From assembly GCF_001659605.2 (NCBI RefSeq), contig NC_035174.2:18948009-19012008 (forward strand): 64,000 bases of DNA. Direction: 5' to 3'. Shown in pieces: positions 1 to 10,249 of the stretch. Source of the DNA: Manihot esculenta (Eukaryota; Streptophyta; Magnoliopsida; Malpighiales; Euphorbiaceae). Numbering within the stretch: position 1 is the stretch's first letter; each line of letters begins with the position of its first letter. The notes under the pieces were generated by a model, which worked only from the letters and a program-made list of their open reading frames with translations, was not told where the DNA came from and made no database searches. The translations under genes were made by a program, and so were the position numbers.

Positions 1-916
1 ATGGAATGTTTTAACATATCTCATGCATCATGATTATGCAAATAGGTTGACTGCATTAGTATTCACGAATATGTTGCATTGCATTGTTAATTGTTGGTGT
101 GAGTAAATGCTGAATGATCCAATAGTCTCTGAGTAAAGACCAGGAGCCTTTGACTACGCCCTGGCAGGTATAGTAAAGACCAGGAGCCTTTGACTACGCC
201 CTGGCAATGGTAAGTACAGAGGTGTTATACACATATACATATATGACAGGAAGACCAGGTGCTCGATTCTACGCCCTGGCACGGAAGTTACTGAGGCTAT
301 GTGGTGACAGGTTTACTCTTGATGTGGCTTGTCTGTGTTATGACGCATTCCATGAGATCATATGTTATGACTGATTTTATTATTCTACTCACTGGGCTAT
401 AGAGCTCATCCCACTCCCTTAATCCCAGTCTTGCAGGTTTCAGTGTACAGTGTACAGAGGGAAAGTCCAGAAGAATTCAGAAAGTGAAACTGAGACTTGT
501 AATAGTTTAGAGTGGACATGTATTTATAAAGAGATGTATCAGTTGTATATTCAGTTAGAATTGTGCTTGACTTAGTAATGTTCTGTGTTGTAAATCTTTG
601 GTTTATGTACATGGTCTGTATATGTATATGTATATGTTTTACAAAGTATGTGAAAAACCAGGCTTAACAGGTATGAAACAACCTATCTAGAGCAAGCTCT
701 AGTTAGGGGTACAGAGTACTGAGTACAGAGATAGTGCATGCACAGGTTAAGCCTTGGTACAGAGAAAAGAGTTTATTTGTATTTTCACAGAAAATGTATG
801 ATCATGTATGAGATTTACAGGTACACAGAGTGTATAGCAGGCTTGCTACGGGTTCTGGCGGCCTTAAGCCGACCTGAATCCTAGCGCCGGTGACGGTCCG
901 TTTTAGGGTCGTTACA
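1..916 (+). repeat. Partial Tekay-type LTR (3' part), left side outside window
   Basis: This is the downstream part of a long Ty3/gypsy LTR ending in GGGTCGTTACA at 916. It is the reverse complement of the LTRs at 7320-9495, 49100-51263 and 56451-63789, sharing the CCAGG-type tandem repeat, the conserved 'CACTGGGCTATAGAGCTC' block near 390 and the GCCTTAAGCCGAC block near 860. No primer-binding site follows (917 reads ATTCATGG), so it is either a 3' LTR or a solo LTR. The possible 5-bp target duplication would be ATTCA at 917-921, but the other copy lies outside the window. Confidence 0.85.
132..211 (+). repeat. 40-bp tandem repeat (2 units) in LTR
   Basis: Two 40-bp units begin at 132 and 172 and share the core GACCAGGAGCCTTTGACTAC followed by GCCCTGG. 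Each unit is bounded by CCAGG and CCTGG-like arms, so a hairpin is possible. The same repeat has three units in the related minus-strand LTRs (8002, 15598, 49774, 57125). Confidence 0.85.
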
Positions 917-1442
917 ATTCATGGCTAGAACCAGAGCAACAATCCATTCCGAGAAGCTAGGATCATAGGTGTTGTTTATCAATGGTTATAGGTTTCTTTG
1001 ATTTTGATTCTATTTTGCTTACAGGTTTCTTTTATTTTAACTTTTTATGTTTGATCCTCGGGAAAATGAATAGGAGAATCTGGAAATATTCTATATGTTT
1101 GAATATGTGACTGATAAATCTGTGATTGTTGGTTGTTCCTTTCCTTGATTTGTAATGAGTCATTCTCTGAATGCTTGAATATTTGAATTGTGATTTGGGA
1201 AAAGGACGTTTTCATTTTCGATTTATAGTGTACCGAACCTAAACTTATCAGTTTGATTTAATTCAATTTTGAATTAAATCAAATTGATTTTGGTTTAAGT
1301 TTATATCAAATCAGTTTTTCAATTTTGATTTAAAATCGAACCGATCTTATCTCTTCCTTGGAAAAGATAAGAATTTTTTAGGATACAAATATAAATAAAA
1401 TTCACGTTATCATACAATCTATGTATAATTACAAAAAACGAA
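917..1442. other. AT-rich spacer without recognisable gene
   Basis: AT-rich sequence lies between the left LTR and element Z. I see no coding potential and recognise no family. It contains one strong inverted repeat (1252-1283), listed separately. It is presumably the sequence into which Z and the left LTR inserted. Confidence 0.6.
1252..1283. repeat. Perfect 15-bp inverted repeat
   Basis: The arms TTTGATTTAATTCAA (1252-1266) and TTGAATTAAATCAAA (1269-1283) are perfectly complementary around a 2-bp spacer. The AT-only hairpin sits within a run of related AATTTGAT words, so it may be a decayed miniature element or chance in AT-rich DNA. Confidence 0.7.
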
Positions 1443-1864
1443 TGACAAGAATTAATTAGTCTTAGACTTTACGACAAATTTAGATTGGACCTAACTTTTG
1501 CTACCGACATCCAATAGAGACCCACGATAGTTTTTCGGAAAAGAAATTTCGACACTCACGACTTTCAAAAGTGTGACGACAGTCACAGGCCTGTCGCAAA
1601 GTTCGATATGGAAATTCCATTGTTTAGGGGTCAATTTTGCAATGTTAATTATTTTTTTTTATATTTTGGGTATTTTCATAATTTTGCATATTAAGATTTT
1701 GTTTCTATTATAAATAGCCTCTCTTGACTATTAAAAACTCACTTTTCAATCTTTGAGAAATTTCAATAAGACTTTTCATTTTCTAGCCTATCTTTTCTCT
1801 TATTTCGTCTTAGCCAAACGATATTAGTTAAAACTCTTGACGGAGTCTAAATAGTCCTTTATCA
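1443..1864 (+). repeat. Element Z 5' LTR
   Basis: Begins TGACAAG and ends CTTTATCA, and aligns along its length with 19103-19523 with many substitutions. A TATA box TATAAATAG lies at 1709-1717, followed by a conserved CACTTTTCAAT block. The start is set by matching the 3' LTR start just after the purine-rich tract at 19091-19102. Confidence 0.85.
1709..1717 (+). promoter_or_regulatory. TATA box of Z LTR
   Basis: TATAAATAG is conserved at 19368-19376 in the 3' LTR. It lies about 150 bp upstream of the PBS, the position expected for the LTR polymerase II promoter. Confidence 0.65.
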
Positions 1865-1867
1865 GAT

Positions 1868-1879
1868 TGGTATCAGAGC
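1868..1879 (+). promoter_or_regulatory. Primer-binding site (tRNA-iMet), element Z
   Basis: TGGTATCAGAGC lies three bases after the LTR end and is complementary to the 3' end of plant initiator methionine tRNA, the usual primer for minus-strand DNA synthesis in these elements. Confidence 0.9.
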
Positions 1880-1890
1880 AAAGTTCGACC

Positions 1891-4800
1891 ATAGCAGATA
1901 ATCACGAGGTGCGACTTGCTGCAATTGAGGCATCTTTGGCAAAATTGAGGGAGATGATTAGACAGCTGACCCTGCAGCAGGGAATCCACCAACCCGCCGC
2001 TGCCGCATACCCCCAGCCAGTCGTCAATCCTGTGGCTGCAATCCTGTGGTCGCCAATCCTGTGCCTGCAAATCTCCATCAGAATTATCAAGAAGGTTACA
2101 AGATCAAGATAGACTTTCAAAACTTTTCTAGTTCGTTGGATGTGGAATCTGTTATTGATTGGCTAGCAGAGGTTGAACGCTATCGAAGGAGACTGGAACC
2201 TATACGAAACTAGATGTTGATGAATCAAATGATTGAACAACGGTTCTTGCCTAGCGACCACGCTCAGATTTTGTATAACCGGTATCATGACTGTGTACAG
2301 GGGAACTGAAGGGTGGATGAATATACCGAGGAGTTTTTAAGGTTGCAAGCGAGGTGTGAAAACTGTGAGAACAAAGTCCAGCAGGTTGCTCATTATCAGA
2401 GGGGCTTGAATCATGAAATTCATTGTATGATTGGAGTAGCTGCGGTTTTCACCTTAGCAAACGCTATTGAGACGGTAAAAAGGGCAGAAGAGCGTGTTGA
2501 TTGGCAAACACGACAGCAGTACAATCAGAATTTTAATTACAAAAATTTTGGTTCGACAAGGATGCAACAGTATAGAGGTAATTACAGCAGGCAGCCTTCT
2601 AAGGTTGTAAATTCTGGCAATCTTCAGAATACTATGGAAGAAAGGAGAGACAGTAAAGAAAAGGCAGTCACCACTACAGCAGACAAAGGAGGCAGAACCA
2701 ATCCTTATCAGAAACCAACAGGAGACATATGTTACCGCTGCAAGCAATCTGGTCATCAATCAAATAATTGTACAAAACGTAGAGGAGTTAACACTGATTG
2801 CCGACAGGTTAATGTAGTTGAGCATATGGCTAAAACTGACGAGGAAGTGGATGACGATGACAGATCTATTGCTGGTTCTGAAGATGGAGAGGTCACCTAT
2901 GTGGTGAAGAAAATCTTATACTCAACAAAACAGGAGGATGAGATGCAAAGGAGAAAGATTTTCCAAGCAAAGTGTCAAGTAGGAGAGGCAATTTGCAGGC
3001 TAATTATAGAAAGCTGCAGTTATGAGAATCTGATAGCTAAGCAATTGGTGGAGAAATTGCAGTTGCTTACACAACTGCACCCTTTGCCATACAAAGTCGG
3101 ATGGATTAAGGAAGGTCCAACAATTGAGGTCAACAGAATCTGCAGCGTGCCTATCTCGATCGGTAAATCTTATACTGAACCTGTTAATTGTGATGTTGTG
3201 TATATGGATTGCTGTGGAATTTTGCTAGGTCGCCCTTGGCAGTTCGATGTTGATGCTTTGCATAAGGGGAAGGAGAATTCATACATGTTCACGTGGAATC
3301 AAAAGAAGATTACTATCTTGCCTTCTGGTTCTGCAAAACATTCTAAAGTGGAAGGGAAGAATGTTGTTGCTGTTTCCACGGGAGTGTAGAGGCTATCAGA
3401 CGCAGTTGAGAAATCTAGAGGTACACTGGCTTTATTGGTGAGAGTAAAAAGTACAATGGAGGATGCATCATCTTTACCACCACTCGTCAAAGAGCTGTTG
3501 AAGGAGTTTCCTAAGATAGTGGAGGAATCATCTAAGCTTCCACTTCTGCAGGATATCCAACATCAGATTGATCTCGTTCCTAGATCAAAATTACCGAATC
3601 TGCCTCATTACAAGATGGGTCCAAAGGAAAGTGAAATCCTTCAAAAACAGGTTGAAGAATTATTGAAGAAGGGGCATATTTGGGAGAGCATTAGCCCCTG
3701 CGGAGTACCTGCCCTATTAGTTCCAAAGAAAGATGGGACTTGGAGAATGTGCATGGATAGTAGGGCCATCAATAAAATTACGGTTCAGTATCAATTTCCT
3801 ATTCCATGATCGGATGACATCCTGGATCAGCTATTCGGATCTAAAGTCTTATCTAAAATCGATCTTAAAAGTAGCTATCACCATGTTCGGAGCAAGGAGG
3901 GAGATGAATGGAAGACCGCCTTTAAGACTAAGGAAGGCTTGTATGAGTGGTTGGTTATCCCCTTTGGTTTGATGAATGCACCCAGCACTTTTATGTGACT
4001 CATGAACCAAGTTTTGTGTCCTTTCTTATGCAAATTTGTGGTTGTTTATTTTGATGACATCTTAATTTTTAGTCGCAGCGAAGAAGAAGGTAGATGAGAA
4101 GTGCATTTATATGACGGAGCGCATTCTGTTCCTGAGATTCGTTGTTAGTGCAGAAGGGATACATGTAGATAAGAAGAAGGTAGAAGCAACACGGAATTGG
4201 CTCATCTCCAAAACTATTTTTGAAGTTCGCAGCTTTTCATGGCCTTGCTACTTTCTATTGATGGTTTATCAGAAATTTGAACAGCATCGTTACCCCTATC
4301 ACAGATTGCTTGAAGAAAGGGAGAGTTCAGAAATTTGCTTGGACTGATGCTGCCAACAATAGCTTTGAAGAGATTAAAGATAAGCTTACTTCTGCCCTTA
4401 TTCTTGCTCTACCAGATTTTTGATAAATTGTTTGAGGTTGAATGTGATGTTTATAGAGTTGAGATTGTTGAAGTATTATCACAGTCTAAAAGGCCTATTG
4501 CTTTCTTTAGTGACAAATTGAATGAGGTTAGGAAGAAGTGGTCCATTTATGAGCAAGAGCTATATGCAGTATTCCGGGTTTTTAAAACTTAGGAGCAGTA
4601 TCTGATGGGGCGAGAGTTTATTATTCACACAGATCATCAATCTTTGATCCATTTTAAAACTCAAAAACATGTGAATAAGATGCATGCTCTATGGGCAGCT
4701 TATTTTAGAGCCTTTCATTATGTCATAAAACATAAGGCCGGTCATAGTAATAAGGTGGCAGATGCTTTGAGTAGGAGGGCTACTCTGTTTATTACTGTGA

Positions 4801-5477
4801 ATCAGGAGGTTGAAGGTTTTGAATTTCTGAAGGATTTGTATGCTACAGATGATGACTTTGCTGATATATGGACTAGAGTCCAAACTCACCAGCTTGCTGA
4901 TGGGTTCTTGATACATGTGGCTTTCTTTTTAAGGAGAACAGGTTATGCATCCTTCGATCTTCTTTGCGGGAAAAGCTGATTCGGGAGGTCTATGAAGGAG
5001 GTTAGAGTGGTCATTTGGGGCGTGACAAGAACTATTGCTAGGTTGGAGGAGCATTTTTACTGGACACAATTAAAAAGGGATATAGGTCGGATGGTCCAGA
5101 AGTGCTCAGTTTGTCAAACTCAGAAGGGACATTCGCAGAATACAAGCTTATACACTCCACTGCCTATTCCAGCGCATCCTTGGGAGAACTTGTTTATAGA
5201 TTTTGTTCTTGGTCTTCCACGTACTCAATGTGGATCTGATTCCATTTTTGTTGTTATTGATAGGTTCTCCAAAATGGTGCATTTCATTCCTTGCAAGAAA
5301 ACTAATGATGCTTCTCATGTGGCAAGACTGTTTTTCCAGGAGGTTATTCGCTTACATGGCGTCTCTAAGACCATTATTTCTGATAGAGATGTGAAGTTTC
5401 TAGCTCATTTATGGGTGACTTTATGAAAACGTTTTGGAACTGAATTTCAATACAACAGTGCTACCCATCCTCAAACT
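1891..5477 (+). pseudogene. Element Z gag-pol remnant, part 1 (gag to integrase core)
   Basis: A decayed polyprotein spread over several frames. The likely original start is at 1891-1893, where a good initiation context reads ATA instead of ATG. Gag follows (frame breaks near 2110, a stop near 2210), with a CCHC knuckle CYRCKQSGHQSNNC near 2733. The protease is near 3000-3330; its active-site triad reads ESC where D-S/T-G is expected, so the catalytic Asp is lost. RT has stops near 3387, 3807 and 3996, keeps YFDDIL at about 4046, and has a probable deletion near 4088. RNase H has TDHQSL near 4630. Integrase has a zinc-finger CSVCQ and core residues in FIDFV and SDRDV. The frame stops near 5424 and is cut by Y inside the conserved HPQT-DGQ motif. 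It resumes at 18522. Confidence 0.85.
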
Positions 5478-7319
5478 TGTAACAGCCCGGAAACCGAACT
5501 GCCACCGGCACTAGGATCCAGCTCGACTTAAGGTCGCCGGGACCCGTAGTAAGCCTGCTATCCTGTCTGTATACCTGTGAAATCCCATACATGATCATAC
5601 ATTTGCTGTAAAAACAAAACTTTTCTTCATTCCAAGGCTTAACCTGTGCATGCACTCTCTCTGTTCTCTACTAATCCCTACTAGAGCTCCTCATGGCTCT
5701 AGGCGGATCACACTCATAATGTTAAGCCTGGTTTTGCTCATAAACATACAACATAAACATACAACATAAACTGATCATGTGAAGAGAACAAGGGATTACA
5801 ACTCTTATAGTCAAGCACCATTCTATACACTATACATAAACCTTATCTCTTTACATGTACATGTCCACACTAGCTATTACACCACTCTGTACTCTTTCTG
5901 TACCCTGCTGAGTTCTCTCTGACCTCTGAACCTGCACAACTGAAGTTAGGGGAAAGGGATGAGCTACTATAGCCCAGTGAGTAGAATAGGAATAAAATAA
6001 CAGGTGATAAAACATGCTCTCATGGAATGCATCACATAATCACATCACCTCGGCCGGACGGATCAAAACTCCCTCTATCTCATCTGGGGTACCGGAGTAC
6101 CATGTGCCTGGTCCCCGTAGGGCTGTTCCAGGTCTTTCCTCTGAGGGCTAATGAATCCTCACGAAGTCCGTGCCGTCTCACATAAGCAATGTACAAGGAG
6201 CCATGCCAAGTACAAGGATACATGCAATGCGTCATATTCGTGTACTCTAATGCACTCACCCTATTGCATAGTCATGATGCATGAAGCATGATAAAATATT
6301 CAGTTCTCATATTAAAACATTAAGTTAAGTTCCACTCACCTGTAGTTCTCTCTGAACTGACTCTACAGGTTCTGACACTGGACTCACTGCTGACCTCCCT
6401 GATTCCTCTGGTCCGTACCTACACAGGTGGACTCAACTGAGGGACCAAACTCACTCAAGAACAGCTCTAAGAAACTCCCCAAAACCCCTCTAAACAATCC
6501 TAAAACCATCACATAAACCATGCAAAAGAAAGCTGGACAGGGCACTTTCGGCGGCAGGTTCGGCGGCCGAAACCCCTCTCCAGAGACGAAACTCATGCAT
6601 GTTCGGCGGCACCTTCGGCGGCCGAAGGTCTCGTCCAGAGACGAAACTCACACCCTTTCGGCGGCCGAACTCCCTCTTTCGGCGGCCGAAAGTCCCTTTC
6701 TAAACAGAAAGCCTAGCTTTCGGGGGCAACCTTTGGCAGCCGAAACTGCCTCCACAAGGGGTTCGGCGGCTGAACCTTCCTTCGGCGGCCGAACCTGGTT
6801 TTGCCCGAAGGGCAGAACCCTGCTCTGTTTCATGCAAACTTTGCCCAAAAACCTACAAACATGCATATCAACTACTCCCAACTAGCATATACACATATAT
6901 ATGCACAAAGGGGTCTACAACTACCCTAAAACCCCAAACAAACATAGCACATAACACTTAAACATGTTGGAACACCACAAATCACCAAAAACCTCACCTA
7001 AACCTAAACATGCATACTACCCATACAAACTGCATAAAACCTTTCAAAATCATCAAAGAAGCTCAGGATCTTCACTTACCTCTTACACAACTTGAGGATG
7101 AAGGATCCTAACGTGGAGATATGAAGAAAAGCTCTTCCAAAGCTCCAAGCTTCAAAACTTGGTTCTTTTGCTCAAAACCTTCATAAGTCACCAAAACTCT
7201 TAAAACTCTTGAAAGATTTGATGAAAATCATGAAAAACATGAAAGTCAACGTGGGAGAGGCTGAAACTCACCTCTGGCTGCAAGTGGAGGAGAAATAACC
7301 TCCTTCCACCGACCCTTGG

Positions 7320-9495
7320 TGTAACGACCCCAAAATGGACCGTCACCGGCGCTAGGATTCAGGTCGGCTTAAGGCCGCCAGAACCCGTAGCAAGCCTGCT
7401 ATACTCTCTGTGTACCTGTAAACCTCATACATGATCATACATTTTATGTGAAAATAAAACTCTTTTCTGAACCAAGGCTTAACCTGTGCATGCACTGTCT
7501 CTGTACTCTGTACTCATGTACTCTGTACTCTGTATCCCTGACTAGAGCTTGCTCTAGATGGGTTAACTCATACCTGTTAAGCCTGGTTTTCACATACAGG
7601 AAAACATATATACATATACAGATCATGTACAAAACATACATCACTAGGTCTAGGTCAAGCAACAACTATTACATCTCTTTAATATTACATGTCCACTCTA
7701 AGCTATTACAGATCTCTTCACTTTTCCTGTACTCTGCTGGACTGTCCCTGTACACTGTACACTGAACCTGCAAAACTGGGGTTAAGGGAGTGGGATGAGC
7801 TCTATAGCCCAGTGAGTAGAACAGTAAAACCTCTCAGTAAAATATGATCTCATGGAATGCACCATATCACAGACAATCCACATCAAGAGTAAACCTGTCA
7901 CCACATAGTCCCAGTAACTCTGTGCCAGGGCGTAGAATCGAGCACCTGGTCTTCCTGTCATATATATGTATATGTGTATATAACACCTTTGTACTTACCA
8001 TTGCCAGGGCGTAGTCAAAGGCTCCTGGACTTTGCTATACCTGCCAGGGCATAGTCAAAGGCTCCTGGACTTCACTATACCTGCCAGGGCGTAGTCAAAG
8101 GCTCCTGGACTTCCTGTCTGAGACTATTGGATCATTCAGCATTCACTCACATCACCAAATCACAATGCAATGCAACATATTCGTGACTACTAATGCAATC
8201 AACCTATGGCATAAACATGATGCATGAGATATGCTAAAAGCAGTTTGTGGTTCAATTTAAAGTCATAAGTTTAGTTCCACTCACCTCTGGCTAACTGGAC
8301 TGACTCTGCAGGTTCTAGAGCAGAACTCACTGCTGCTCTCTCTGGTTCCTCTGGTCTGTACCTATACAGATGGACTCATATGAGGGACCAAACAAGCGTA
8401 GAAATAACTCTCGTAAACTTCCCCAAGAATCCCCTTAAACTCACTCAACTATCCATGCAAAGCATGCAAAAGAAAGCTGGACAGGACACTTTCGGCGGCA
8501 GGTTCGGCGGCCGAATGTCCTCTCCAGAGATGAAACTCAAGCACCTTCGGCGGCACCTTCGGCGGCCGAATCCCCCAAACAGAGCCGAACATGCACAACT
8601 CGCGGGGGTAAGCTGTGGCAGCCTAAGCCACCATGCAAGAGGTTCGGCGGCCGAATGAACCTTCGGCTGCCGAACCTGAGTTCATCCAGAACTCAGCTTC
8701 AACGGCAAACCATCTTCTCCTTCCCTTCAATAACTCCAAACATGCATATACCAACTCCTCAACACACATATACATAAGTATATGATCACAGGGGTCCAAA
8801 ACTATCTCATAACCCCAAACAACAAATCAAACATAACACATAAACATGTATACATGCATAACTCATCAAAACTCTCATTAAGAACCTAAACATGCATCTC
8901 CTTCCACAAATCCCCCTAAAACCTTCAGAAAACATATTCAAGAACATCACTTACCTCCTGGAACAAGAAGATGAGTGATCTAAACAAAGGAAAACGGATC
9001 ACCTCTTCTTCACCCTCACTAACTCTCCAAAGCTCACTTTTTGCTTCAAACTTTCAAAACTTGGTAAACGAGCAAACTCCTGCATGAGCTGCTCAAACTT
9101 AACAAAGAAACCAGGGGAGACGTGGCCAACGTCTGGACATGAGCTGGTGATAACACCTGTCCAAAATGCTGACTAAGGGATACAAAACTGCTGGCTAAGC
9201 AACTCAGCTTCGGCTGCCGAATCGCATGCAAAATCATGCAACATTCGGGGGCCGAACCTGAATTCGGAAGCCGAATATTGAGCACTTTCGGCGGCCGAAC
9301 TTATCTTCGGCGGCCGAACTTGGCTCCTCTGCCTTGGTTCATTTCAACTCAAAACTCAAAACTAAAGAACTGTAAAACTAGAAAACACCTCATAATACTG
9401 AGAAAACATAACTCCTACCCTTATATAGAATCCCAACACCCCGGATTCCACCAGACAATAGGAATTCCGGTGCCGGATTCTAGCCGGGTATTACA
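7320..9495 (-). mobile_element. Solo LTR S3 (Tekay-type), inserted in Y's 3' LTR
   Basis: A 2176-bp LTR with ends TGTAACG...GTATTACA is flanked by perfect CTTGG duplications (7315-7319, 9496-9500). It has no PBS, coding region or second LTR, so it is what remains after recombination between the two LTRs of a full element. It closely matches the LTRs of element E (49100-51263). It carries palindrome clusters at 8490-8690 and 9205-9325 and a 40-bp tandem repeat (8002-8118). Confidence 0.93.
8002..8118 (-). repeat. 40-bp tandem repeat, 3 units, in S3
   Basis: Units start at 8002, 8042 and 8082. Each contains CCAGGGCGTAGTCAAAGG and then CTCCTGG, so each can fold with CCAGG/CCTGG arms. The same array is at 15598-15714, 49774-49890 and 57125-57241. 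A related single unit (CCAGGGCGTAGAATCGAGC) lies about 60 bp away. Confidence 0.85.
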
Positions 9496-9778
9496 CTTGG
9501 CCCTTTTATAGGTGGCTGGCCAGACCACCTTCGGCAGCCGAACGTGAAGCCGCAACCATGCAATGTTCGGCGGCCGAAAGTGACCTTCGGCGGCCGAACC
9601 TTTGCATTTCTCCCTTGTTGCTTTTCTTTCAAAACTCAAGTCTTTTTAACACTTCAAAACATGAAAACAAGTGAAAATACCTTGGAAAACATATGCATTA
9701 CCCTTCTCGAGGGTTCCGACACCCGAGATTCCACCGGACTACAGGAATTCCGATGCCGGACTCGAGCCGGGTATTACA

Positions 9779-9814
9779 TTCTCCCCCCCTTAAGAACATT
9801 CGTCCCCGAATGTC
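9779..9814 (-). promoter_or_regulatory. Polypurine tract and adjacent stem-loop, element Y
   Basis: Directly inside the 3' LTR the minus strand reads CTTAAGGGGGGAGAA, the purine tract that primes plus-strand synthesis. Next to it is an inverted repeat GAACATTCG with a 4-base loop (9793-9814, one mismatch). The same hairpin and tract are at 51264-51300 in E and 32960-32995 in B. Confidence 0.8.
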
Positions 9815-9856
9815 CCTAACACAACATAAACACATAGAAAAGGGGAAAAACTAACC

Positions 9857-10249
9857 TTAAAACAGATATGGGTATTGCTGGAGCATGGACTCCCGAGGCT
9901 CCCAAGTGCACTCTTCTAGGTTGTGGTGGTTCCACAGAACTTTCACCATTGGTATCTCCTTGTTTCTCAGCTTTCTGATCTGGGTGTCAAGGATCCGCAC
10001 TGGCTGCTCTACATAGGTGAGATCACGTAAGATTTCCACCTCAGGTTCACGAAGAACCTTCTCTGGATCTGACACAAACTTCCGCAACATAGAAACATGG
10101 AATACCGGGTGAATTCTTTCCATAGAAGTCGGTAAATCTAGCTTATACGACACAGGCCCGATCTTCTGCAAGATCTCAAAGGGACCAATGTACCGTGGGG
10201 CCAGTTTACCCTTCTTTCCAAACCGAACCACTCCCTTCATCGGAGACAC
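9857..10249 (-). pseudogene. Element Y pol C-terminus with chromodomain-like end, out of frame
   Basis: This 130-residue open stretch continues the integrase C-terminal region ([13 protein letters not shown], then HPVFHVSML) and ends with a chromodomain-like segment ([17 protein letters not shown], ending QQYPYLF). In E the same segment is in frame with the rest of pol. Here a deletion of about 20 bp near 10240, seen by comparison with E at 51735-51760, separates it from the upstream frame. As written, the Y polyprotein lacks its chromodomain. Confidence 0.85.

Larger units (their letters stand above)
5478..9778 (-). repeat. Element Y 3' LTR (interrupted by solo LTR S3)
   Basis: In element orientation it runs from 9778 (TGTAATACCCGGCTCGAG) to 5478 (GGGCTGTTACA). 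With S3 and its duplicated CTTGG removed it is about 2120 bp, against 2134 bp for the 5' LTR. A TATA box (CCTATAAAA on the minus strand) lies at 9504-9512. TTCGGCGGCCGAA-type palindromes cluster at 9528-9600, upstream of the TATA box in element orientation, and again at 6545-6800, in the transcribed part. The 3' LTR retains about 20 bp of palindrome sequence near 9580 that the 5' LTR lacks. Confidence 0.9.

Noticed and set aside
6520..6885. Open frames with FGGR, RPPK or SAAE repeats (for example 6520-6885, 17459-17824, 22455-22877, 39012-39269, 45858-46475)
   Set aside because: They come from the stop-free TTCGGCGGCCGAA palindromes inside LTRs, occur on both strands and recur in every LTR. 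They are not genes.
7448..7765. A 105-codon frame starting MKIKLFSEP, repeated at 15044, 49228 and 56579
   Set aside because: Lies wholly inside Tekay-type LTRs, antisense to the element, changes length with small indels and has no domain features. A repeated LTR sequence, not a gene family.
8002..8118. Regularly spaced repeats resembling a CRISPR array
   Set aside because: Repeats are head-to-tail 40-bp units with no distinct spacers and lie in a retrotransposon LTR of a plant genome.
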